From Lachnospiraceae bacterium (GTDB lineage: Bacteria; Bacillota; Clostridia; Lachnospirales; Lachnospiraceae): DNA of 64,000 nucleotides. The translations under genes and the position numbers were made by a program. Below are positions 17,121 through 24,341 of this stretch, piece by piece; within the stretch, counting starts at the first letter, position 1; every line of letters begins with the position of its first letter. The stretch covers positions 1 to 64,000 of the forward strand of contig JAKSHY010000016.1 of the NCBI GenBank assembly GCA_024399135.1, written 5' to 3'. A model generated the notes under the pieces. It did not search any database and was not told the DNA's origin. It saw nothing but the letters and a program-made list of their open reading frames with translations.

Positions 17121-17915
17121 ATGGCTAACAGAATTGAGAATAGATTAAATGAGTTAAAAGCAAATAATCAAAAAGCATTCATAACATATATTACAGCTGG
17201 ACTTCCAAATATGGACAAGACAAAGGAAATTGTTAAGGCGCAGAATAATATTACTGACGTAATAGAACTTGGAATTCCTTTTTCGGATCCAACAGCTGAT
17301 GGTCCTGTTATTCAGCAGGCATCATATGAGGCTATTTTGAATGGTGCAACCTTAAAGAAAACCTTCGCACTTATGAAGGAGCTTAGAGATGACAAAGTAG
17401 AGACTCCAATCGTATTCATGATGTATTACAACACAATTGTAAATTATGGAATTGAGGAATTCGTTAAGAAGTGTCATGAAACAGGAGTTGATGGCCTTAT
17501 CGTTCCTGACCTTCCATATGAAGAACAGGATGATTTAAAGAAGGCACTTGATGGAAGTGATGAAACAATATTAATTCAGCTTGTTTCCCCTATTTCAAAG
17601 GATAGAATTCCAACAATTGTTAAGGAAGCAAGAGGTTTCATCTACTGTGTATCTTCAATGGGTGTTACAGGTCAGGCAGCAGATTTCCATAAGGAGGTTT
17701 GTAATTATCTTTCATATGTTAAGGAGCAGTCTAAAGTTCCAGTTATGATGGGATTCGGAATAAGAACAGCCCAGGATATCGTTCCTATGAAGGATATTAT
17801 TGATGGAGCTATCGTTGGAACATATTTCATAGAACTTCTTCGTAAGAATAATTTCAATCCGGAAGCTGCGAAGGAATATGCAACAACCTTCAAGAAGGAT
17901 ATTAATGAGCTTTAA
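17121..17915 (+). CDS. trpA: Tryptophan synthase alpha chain
   Basis: Cleaves indole-3-glycerol phosphate to indole and glyceraldehyde 3-phosphate. The indole is channelled to TrpB. A TIM barrel of 264 residues. The catalytic Glu is in VIELGIPFSDPTADGPVIQ and the catalytic Asp in GLIVPDLPYEE. YCVSSMGVTG and GFGIRTAQD form the phosphate site. AAGGAG precedes the start. A CAAAGATATA motif (17079-17091) lies in the 50-bp gap after trpB. Confidence 0.97.
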   Translation: MANRIENRLNELKANNQKAFITYITAGLPNMDKTKEIVKAQNNITDVIELGIPFSDPTADGPVIQQASYEAILNGATLKKTFALMKELRDDKVETPIVFMMYYNTIVNYGIEEFVKKCHETGVDGLIVPDLPYEEQDDLKKALDGSDETILIQLVSPISKDRIPTIVKEARGFIYCVSSMGVTGQAADFHKEVCNYLSYVKEQSKVPVMMGFGIRTAQDIVPMKDIIDGAIVGTYFIELLRKNNFNPEAAKEYATTFKKDINEL

Positions 17916-17988
17916 TTAAAGAACTAAATTGGGTACAAAGATATAAGCATTCAATATGCAGCAACTAAGTAAAGAAAGGGAAATAGCG

Positions 17989-19011
17989 ATGATTAAAGAA
18001 GCAATAGTAAAGATTGTTAACAAAGAGGATTTAACATATCAGGAAGCATATGACGTAATGAACGAGATAATGAGCGGTGAGACAACACCTACTCAGAATG
18101 CAGCTTTCCTGGCAGCATTGTCTACTAAGAGTACTAAAAGAGAAACTACTGATGAAATCGCCGGATGTGCAGCAGCTATGAGAGAGCATGCATTAGTTGT
18201 TGATGGTGGTGACAGAGATACATTCGAAATCGTAGGTACAGGCGGAGATAATGCAGGAAGCTTTAACATCTCTACTACAACTGCTTTCATCGCAGCGGCA
18301 GCAGGAATGATGGTAAGTAAGCATGGAAACCGTGCTGCTTCTTCAAAAAGTGGAACTGCTGACTGCTTAGAAGCTCTTGGTGCTAACATTAACCTTGAGC
18401 CCCAAAAGTGTGTTGAGCTTTTAGATTCAGCAGGCTTTTGCTTCTTCTTCGCACAGAAGTATCATACTTCGATGAAATATGTTGGTGCTATCAGAAAAGA
18501 ATTAGGTTTTAGAACTGTATTTAATATTTTAGGACCATTAACTAATCCAATTCACCCTAAGCGTCAGTTACTTGGTGTATATGATGACAGCCTGGTTGAG
18601 CCACTTGCAAGAGTTCTTTATGGACTTGGCGTTAAGAATGGTTTAGTTGTATTCGGAAAAGAAAAGCTTGATGAGATAACAGCAGTTGGACCAACTCTTT
18701 GCTGCGAATTCGAAAATGGTGAATATAAGACTTATGAAATTTGCCCAGAGGATTTCGGTTTCCACAGATGCAAGAAAGAGGATTTAGGTGGTGGAACTCC
18801 AGAGGAAAATGCGAAGATTACCAGAGGTATCCTGGATGGAAGCCTTAAGGGACCAAAGTTAGATACAGTGCTTATGAATGCAGGTGCAGCATTATATGTA
18901 GGAAAGAAGGCTCCATCTATCGCTGCAGGAATTGAGCTTGCGAAGGAACTTATTGCTTCAGGTAAGGCTATTGAAGCTCTTGATAAGTTCATCGAGGCTT
19001 CTAATAAGTAG
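17989..19011 (+). CDS. trpD: Anthranilate phosphoribosyltransferase
   Basis: Transfers the phosphoribosyl group of PRPP to anthranilate. It has 340 residues. It carries the family motifs [14 protein letters not shown] (PRPP-binding), [21 protein letters not shown] and [13 protein letters not shown]. The frame is open from 17956, but ATG 17989 follows AAAGGG and gives the usual N-terminus [15 protein letters not shown]. It is not fused to trpG. It follows trpA across a 73-bp gap with another CAAAGATATA motif. Confidence 0.95.
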   Translation: MIKEAIVKIVNKEDLTYQEAYDVMNEIMSGETTPTQNAAFLAALSTKSTKRETTDEIAGCAAAMREHALVVDGGDRDTFEIVGTGGDNAGSFNISTTTAFIAAAAGMMVSKHGNRAASSKSGTADCLEALGANINLEPQKCVELLDSAGFCFFFAQKYHTSMKYVGAIRKELGFRTVFNILGPLTNPIHPKRQLLGVYDDSLVEPLARVLYGLGVKNGLVVFGKEKLDEITAVGPTLCCEFENGEYKTYEICPEDFGFHRCKKEDLGGGTPEENAKITRGILDGSLKGPKLDTVLMNAGAALYVGKKAPSIAAGIELAKELIASGKAIEALDKFIEASNK

Positions 19012-19038
19012 TCATACAGTAAGGTTTTTAAGTTACAA

Positions 19039-19113
19039 GTTTATAAAATATATGTTTATAAGGTATATGTTTATAAGGTATATGTTTGCAGGATAAATGT
19101 TTACGAAATATAT
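19039..19113 (+). repeat. Five 15-bp tandem repeats in the trpD-trpE gap
   Basis: Units begin at 19039, 19054, 19069, 19084 and 19099, with consensus GTTTATAAGGTATAT. The second and third are identical and the fourth and fifth have diverged. The array ends directly at the trpE ribosome binding site GAGG (19114-19117). Confidence 0.9.
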
Positions 19114-19125
19114 GAGGATGAAAGT

Positions 19126-20595
19126 ATGTTAATCCCTGAAATTGAAGAAGTAAAAAAATATAGTAATGACTATAAATATGTCCCTGTCAAAAAGGAAATC
19201 TTTTCTGACATAAGAACTCCTATTGAGGTGTTAAGAATATTAAAGAATGTAAGCCAGCATGTATATATGCTTGAGTCAGTTGAGAATCAGGAAAACTGGG
19301 GACGTTATACGTTCTTAGGATACAATCCTAAAATATGCATTACATGCTCTAATGGAGAACTTAAGGTTCTTGATGACCAGGGAGTGACTCTTCATGAGGA
19401 AACAACTACTCATCCTGCTATATATTTGAAAAAGCTTTTAGCTGAGTATAAGAGTCCTAAGATGGAAGATTTTCCTACCTTTACAGGCGGGTTAGTAGGG
19501 TATTTTGCTTATGACTACATTAAATATAGTGAGCCTACATTAAATCTTGATGCTAAGGACGAGGAAGGCTTTAAGGATGTTGACCTCATGCTTTTTGACA
19601 AGGTTATTGCATTCGATAATGTTAAGCAAAAAATTATAGTTATTGCCAATGTTAATCTTTCCAAGGCTGATGTTGATTACAAGAGAGCAGAAAGTGACAT
19701 TGATGCCATAATTAATTTAATTGAAAACGGAACTCCAGCTAAGATAGAGCCTGGAAAAATGACATCAGATTACAGGAAGCTTTTCGAGAAGGAAGCCTTC
19801 TGCGATATGGTAGAAAAGGCGAAAAAATATATCTATGAGGGAGATATTTTTCAGGTTGTTCTCTCCAATAGACTTGAGGCTGATTTTGAAGGCAGCTTAT
19901 TTAACACTTACAGAGTTTTAAGAACAATTAATCCATCTCCTTACATGTTTTATTTTTCGGGAGATGATATAGAGGTTGCCGGCGCGTCTCCAGAGACACT
20001 TGTTAAGCTTGAAAATGGTGTGCTTCATACCTTCCCTCTGGCAGGAACAAGACCAAGAGGCAAGAATAAGAAGGAAGATCTTGCGCTTGAAAAAGAGCTT
20101 CTGGCAGATGAGAAAGAACGTGCCGAACATAATATGCTGGTTGACCTTGGAAGAAATGACATAGGAAAAATTAGTAGCTTCGGTTCTGTAGAAGTTGAAA
20201 AATATATGTCTATAGAAAGATATTCTCACGTAATGCATATTGGATCTACAGTTCGAGGAGAGCTTGCCGAAAATAAGCATGAGCTTGATGCTGTAGATGC
20301 CATTCTTCCAGCAGGAACATTATCAGGAGCTCCTAAGATAAGAGCATGTGAGATTATCAATGAGCTTGAGGATAACAAAAGAGGTATATACGGCGGTGCT
20401 ATAGGATATGTTGATTTTACAGGAAACCTTGATACATGTATCGCTATAAGAATTGCATTTAAGAAAAACGGTAAGGTATTCGTTCGTTCGGGTGCTGGTA
20501 TAGTAGCAGATTCAGTTCCAGAGAATGAATTTCAGGAATGTATTAATAAGGCAAAGGCCGTTATGATGGCTATTTCCAAGGCAGAGGAACTGTAA
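19126..20595 (+). CDS. trpE: Anthranilate synthase component I
   Basis: Makes anthranilate from chorismate with ammonia supplied by TrpG. It has 489 residues. The N-terminal [18 protein letters not shown] block corresponds to the LLES Trp-binding site, so feedback inhibition by Trp is likely. The C-terminal chorismate-binding domain shows [43 protein letters not shown] and [18 protein letters not shown] supports the ATG at 19126. It is the sixth gene of the operon here, placed behind a repeat-bearing leader. Confidence 0.97.
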   Translation: MLIPEIEEVKKYSNDYKYVPVKKEIFSDIRTPIEVLRILKNVSQHVYMLESVENQENWGRYTFLGYNPKICITCSNGELKVLDDQGVTLHEETTTHPAIYLKKLLAEYKSPKMEDFPTFTGGLVGYFAYDYIKYSEPTLNLDAKDEEGFKDVDLMLFDKVIAFDNVKQKIIVIANVNLSKADVDYKRAESDIDAIINLIENGTPAKIEPGKMTSDYRKLFEKEAFCDMVEKAKKYIYEGDIFQVVLSNRLEADFEGSLFNTYRVLRTINPSPYMFYFSGDDIEVAGASPETLVKLENGVLHTFPLAGTRPRGKNKKEDLALEKELLADEKERAEHNMLVDLGRNDIGKISSFGSVEVEKYMSIERYSHVMHIGSTVRGELAENKHELDAVDAILPAGTLSGAPKIRACEIINELEDNKRGIYGGAIGYVDFTGNLDTCIAIRIAFKKNGKVFVRSGAGIVADSVPENEFQECINKAKAVMMAISKAEEL

Positions 20596-20615
20596 ATCTA
20601 AGGAGATTTGAAAGT

Positions 20616-21182
20616 ATGATTTTACTGATAGATAATTATGATAGCTTTTCTTATAACCTGTATCAGTTAGTAGGAACAATCAATGAAGATATTAAGGTTA
20701 TACGAAATGATGAGATGACAATTGACGAGATTGAAAAGCTTGCACCTTCACATATAATCATTTCACCAGGTCCTGGGAAGCCAAAGGATGCAGGAATATG
20801 TGAGGATGTTATACTTCATTTCATGGGTAAGATTCCGATTATAGGTGTATGTTTGGGACACCAGGCAATATGTGAAAGCCTTGGAGGAACTGTTAGCTAT
20901 GCCAAGCGTCTTATGCATGGAAAAAGCTCAATAGCTTCAATTGATACAACAGCACCTATATTTAATGGTATGGATTCGAAAATTCAGGTTGCAAGATATC
21001 ATTCACTTTCGGCAGTTAAGGATGAGCTTCCAGACTGTCTTAAGATTATTGCTACAGCTGACGATGATGACGAAGTGATGGCAGTTATGCACAAAGATTA
21101 TCCATTATATGGGGTTCAGTTTCATCCAGAATCAATCCTCACTCCTTCAGGATTAGAGATATTAAAGAACTTTCTTAAATAG
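20616..21182 (+). CDS. trpG: Anthranilate synthase component II (glutamine amidotransferase)
   Basis: Class I glutamine amidotransferase of 188 residues that feeds ammonia to TrpE. The oxyanion motif ISPGPGKPKDAG, the nucleophile Cys in GVCLGHQAI and the His/Glu pair in VQFHPES are all present. AAGGAG lies before the ATG. It is not fused to TrpD. In some Firmicutes a TrpG also serves folate synthesis as PabA. No pab genes are nearby, so a Trp role is clear but a shared one cannot be excluded. Confidence 0.95.
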   Translation: MILLIDNYDSFSYNLYQLVGTINEDIKVIRNDEMTIDEIEKLAPSHIIISPGPGKPKDAGICEDVILHFMGKIPIIGVCLGHQAICESLGGTVSYAKRLMHGKSSIASIDTTAPIFNGMDSKIQVARYHSLSAVKDELPDCLKIIATADDDDEVMAVMHKDYPLYGVQFHPESILTPSGLEILKNFLK

Positions 21183-21284
21183 TATGAATGCAGGAATGCC
21201 TGATAAGAATATGAGGTTGCAATCTTAAACTTCTGGCAGTATTATAAACCATTAGGAACAAAAATATATGCAGGAGAAAGAAAG

Positions 21285-22133
21285 ATGGTTAAAGTATTTT
21301 ATAATCCATTAGCCAATAATAAAGAGGGATTGGCTGGTGCGAAGACTATCGAAAGTAAGGTAAGTGAAGATACATTCGAGTACATTGATTTAACAAAGGT
21401 CGATGATCTGACTCAGATTTTTAAATCAGTTAGCAAAGAAGACAGGATAGTAATCTGTGGAGGCGACGGAACTCTTAATAAGTTAGTTAATAGTGTAGCC
21501 GAAGAGGACCTTCCAGAAAAAATTGATTATTATCCATGCGGTACAGGAAATGATTTCGCAACAGAGCTTGGAGCTAAGCGTGAAGAAGTCGTAGAGGACA
21601 TTAAGAAATATCTTGTATCTTTGCCAACGGTAGATGTTAAGGGAAAAACATATAAGTTCTTTAACGGAATAGGCTATGGTATTGACGGATACTGCTGCGA
21701 GGTTGGAGATAAGCTCCGTGAGACTACGACAGGAAAGATAGATTACACAGGAATTGCCATTAAAGGAATTTTATTTAAGTTCAAGCCTGTAACAGCAACA
21801 GTGACAGTTGATGGTAATACCAAGGTGTATAAGAACTGCTGGTTGACACCATGTATGAATGGAAAATGCTATGGTGGTGGTATGATTCCAACACCTGGTC
21901 AGGAAAGACTTGGAAATCCTAAAAAGCTTTCTGTTATGGCATATCACTGTAAGAGTAAACTTAAGGCACTTATGGTATTTCCTAATATATTCAAGGGTGA
22001 GCATGTTAAGGTGACCAAAGTAGTAGAAATACTTGAGGGATGCAATGTTAATGTTAAGTTCGACAGAGCGTGTGCATTGCAGATTGATGGTGAGACAATT
22101 TCTGACGTAACAGAATTTTCAGCCAGAGTATAA
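21285..22133 (+). CDS. Diacylglycerol kinase-family lipid kinase (YegS/DgkB type)
   Basis: ATP-dependent lipid or sphingosine-type kinase of 282 residues. YNPLANNKEG opens the nucleotide fold. GGDGTLNKLV is the catalytic signature and YPCGTGNDFA the conserved GTGNDFA motif. A beta-sandwich C-terminal domain ends in a QIDGE segment typical of the family. It likely recycles diacylglycerol or phosphorylates another membrane lipid. AGGAGAAAG precedes the start. Its stop overlaps the end of the converging transporter gene by 15 bp. Confidence 0.9.
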   Translation: MVKVFYNPLANNKEGLAGAKTIESKVSEDTFEYIDLTKVDDLTQIFKSVSKEDRIVICGGDGTLNKLVNSVAEEDLPEKIDYYPCGTGNDFATELGAKREEVVEDIKKYLVSLPTVDVKGKTYKFFNGIGYGIDGYCCEVGDKLRETTTGKIDYTGIAIKGILFKFKPVTATVTVDGNTKVYKNCWLTPCMNGKCYGGGMIPTPGQERLGNPKKLSVMAYHCKSKLKALMVFPNIFKGEHVKVTKVVEILEGCNVNVKFDRACALQIDGETISDVTEFSARV

Positions 22134-23069
22134 ATTTGATTTAGATTTTTTCACAGGAATCTGGGAAATTAGGATTGCTGCGAACATAACGATGCATCCT
22201 ATGATTTCACGTGTGGTCAGAAGTTCATTTAGATAAAGCCATCCGGATAATACAGAGACAACGGACTCAAGACACATAATAATCGAGGCGATGGTTGGAT
22301 TGGTTCCATTCTGACCAATAATCTGGAAAGTGTAAGCGATACCTGATGAAAGAATCGCAGCGTAAAGAATTGGTCCCATGGCATTCATTATGTGCTCGAT
22401 AGTTGGCACTTCGAATATGAACATTAAAATAGAAGATAATGTTCCACAGACGAAGAACTGAATGCAGCTCATGAACACAGGGTTAGCTTTGACTACAAAA
22501 TGATCAATAACAAGAATGTGCAGTGTGAAGAACATGGCACATAATAATAAAAGAATTTCCCCCATGCCAATGGAAAAGTCGTTATCCTTAATGCAAAGAA
22601 GATATAATCCGCATACAGCAGTGACTACTGCAATCCAGATGGTGAAGGGGATTTTTCTTTTAAGGAATATACCAACAACAGGCACTAAAACAACATACAT
22701 TGAAGTAATGAAGCCTGCTTTTCCGGGACCAACATAAAGCATAGAGCTTTGCTGAAGGTTAGAAGCAACACACAGGACTAGACCACATACAATGCCGCCA
22801 ATAACTGTGTTCTTAACAAAAATATTCTTAGGAATTATATTTCCCTCTGAATCTAAATGTTCTTTTGATTTTTTGTTTACAATCTTCGTATAAATTAGCG
22901 AAATTGGAATAAGAAATAATGCTCCTATAAGGTTTCTTACACCGGAAAAGGTGAAAGGACCTATGTGATCCATACCAACATCCTGAGCAACGAAGGTTGA
23001 TCCCCACAAAAAAGCTGCGAAGAATAAAAGTATATATTTGTACAAATTGGATTTATTATTAGTCTTCAT
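22119..23069 (-). CDS. DMT-superfamily transporter (EamA type)
   Basis: Ten-helix membrane transporter of 316 residues built of two EamA repeats. The first begins LLFFAAFLWGSTFVAQDVG and the second near GEILLLLCAMFFTLHILVID. Relatives export amino acids or take up metabolites; the substrate is unknown. The frame is open to 23153, but the upstream extension has no RBS and contains a TATAAT box, so ATG 23069 (MKTNNKSN) is chosen. That box is 12 bases before the ATG, which gives a leader of only about five bases. Confidence 0.88.
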   Translation of the reverse strand: MKTNNKSNLYKYILLFFAAFLWGSTFVAQDVGMDHIGPFTFSGVRNLIGALFLIPISLIYTKIVNKKSKEHLDSEGNIIPKNIFVKNTVIGGIVCGLVLCVASNLQQSSMLYVGPGKAGFITSMYVVLVPVVGIFLKRKIPFTIWIAVVTAVCGLYLLCIKDNDFSIGMGEILLLLCAMFFTLHILVIDHFVVKANPVFMSCIQFFVCGTLSSILMFIFEVPTIEHIMNAMGPILYAAILSSGIAYTFQIIGQNGTNPTIASIIMCLESVVSVLSGWLYLNELLTTREIIGCIVMFAAILISQIPVKKSKSNLYSG

Positions 23070-23081
23070 AACGCAATGGAG

Positions 23082-23090
23082 ATTATAGCA
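23082..23090 (-). promoter_or_regulatory. Extended -10 promoter of the DMT transporter
   Basis: On the minus strand TGCTATAAT has both the TG extension and a perfect -10. The predicted start site is about five bases before the ATG, and no Shine-Dalgarno sequence is present. Confidence 0.6.
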
Positions 23091-23153
23091 CATTTTTATT
23101 ACAGAGTTAATACAAAATGCACGGATATAAGGTACAAAGGATATTAGCTTCAC

Positions 23154-23439
23154 GTGAAAATGTGGACAACAAGATATAGATTTAGGTTTGAGGTTGCAAG
23201 TTAGGGTCTAAAAATTATGTTAACAAATTTTAGTACATCCTCTTGACATATAGCCACTATATATTGTATCTTTAAGTTACAAGTGAGATTATGTAAAGTA
23301 CTTATGTTAATACATGAATAAGCCGATATATTACTATATGTTGTGTTCGCAGAAAAACAATAAGTGAACACATTCTTCGATGGTACATTATATTTACTGT
23401 CACGAAACAGACAGTCGGAATACGAAAGGTGGATATGTT
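23154..23439 (+). other. Leader region of the secreted repeat protein
   Basis: No gene. A TTGACA at 23243-23248 has GTATCT 17 bp later, a moderate promoter. TTTAAGTTACAAGT at 23271-23284 is identical to 14 bp upstream of the trpE repeats (19027-19040). The RBS AAAGGTGG lies before ATG 23440. Confidence 0.5.
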
Positions 23440-24255
23440 ATGAAAAAGAAAATAATGGCTTTGGTAGCTTCATTTGCTATCGCAGCAACAACATTTTTAG
23501 CTACAGGTGTTGTTGATTCCATGGCAGCAACCAGTGTTGCCACAGTTGAAGGAACTGTAGAGAATGGATCAACAGCTGCATTAATTAAGTTAAACACAGA
23601 CGGCCAGACAATGCTTATCAAGACAGATTCGGAAACGGATTTTTCGAACTGCAAGAATTTGCTTCCTGGAAGAAAGGTTGTAATTTCAGTAGCATATGGA
23701 TCTGATGCCTATATGCATGCTGTAACAGTAAGAGATGGAAATAATACAACAACAGCTTCTGTTGACAGCTCTAATCAGTCAACAATTTATGGAAAAATCA
23801 AGTCAGCTAATCTTCAGACTAATGTTTTAAGAGTAGATACACCACAGGGTGAGATGGAAATTAAGTTGGACCCAAGCACAGATCTTTCAGGCTGTTCAGT
23901 TCTTGCTATTGATAAGCAGTATGAGATGTCAGTTGCTAGAGGATCTGATGCATACATGCACATCGTATCGATGAGAGATTCTTCAACAGGATATACTTAC
24001 TCAAACTCATCAAGTTCATCAAGCTCATCAAGCACTTCTTCATACTCAGATAAGGTTACACAGTATGTAACTGGTAAGGTTGGAAGTAAGTCAAATGACG
24101 ACGTTCTTCTTTTACAGACTGATTCAGGAGAGATGCAGCTTAAGTTAAGTTCTCTTGAAATGTGTAAGGTTCCATTGTATGTAGGATCTGAGATTAAGGT
24201 TGGTATTGCTTATAATAATGCTTACTGGCATGCAATCGTAATTACTAAGAAGTAA
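23440..24255 (+). CDS. Secreted three-repeat protein, possibly OB-fold
   Basis: Exported protein of 271 residues. Signal peptide MKKKIMALVASFAIAATTFLA is followed by an AxA-type site near SMAATS. Three copies of a domain of about 65 residues follow, starting near VEGTVENG, IYGKIKSA and VTGKVGSK. Each has two beta hairpins, a central Asp/Ser-Cys or polar turn, and ends in a YMHAV, YMHIV or YWHAI motif. A Ser-rich linker of about 15 residues separates repeats two and three. The pattern is like small secreted OB-fold (BOF/YgiW-like) proteins, but this is a guess. The upstream frame to 23380 lacks an RBS. A terminator that overlaps the next promoter follows. Confidence 0.75.
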   Translation: MKKKIMALVASFAIAATTFLATGVVDSMAATSVATVEGTVENGSTAALIKLNTDGQTMLIKTDSETDFSNCKNLLPGRKVVISVAYGSDAYMHAVTVRDGNNTTTASVDSSNQSTIYGKIKSANLQTNVLRVDTPQGEMEIKLDPSTDLSGCSVLAIDKQYEMSVARGSDAYMHIVSMRDSSTGYTYSNSSSSSSSSSTSSYSDKVTQYVTGKVGSKSNDDVLLLQTDSGEMQLKLSSLEMCKVPLYVGSEIKVGIAYNNAYWHAIVITKK

Positions 24256-24297
24256 AGTAAGAAAAGGTTTAGAGCCAAAGATATATTTACTAAAATT

Positions 24298-24341
24298 AAA
24301 CTCCTTAATGTGCTATAATTGGTACGTTAAGGAGTTTTTTT
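24298..24341 (+). terminator. Terminator hairpin that contains the next gene's -10 box and RBS
   Basis: AAACTCCTTAA (24298-24308) pairs perfectly with TTAAGGAGTTT (24327-24337), followed by a run of seven T that ends at the kinase ATG (24342). The 18-nt loop holds TGCTATAAT, an extended -10 (24312-24319). The 3' arm contains AAGGAG, the kinase ribosome binding site. Read-through RNA from the upstream gene would stop or hide the RBS, while RNA started inside the loop leaves it free. Confidence 0.8.

Noticed and set aside
19039-19113. Small leader peptide or Trp attenuator before trpE
   Set aside because: The 15-bp units contain no Trp codon run and no start codon with RBS. Control by Trp is already supplied by the T-box.
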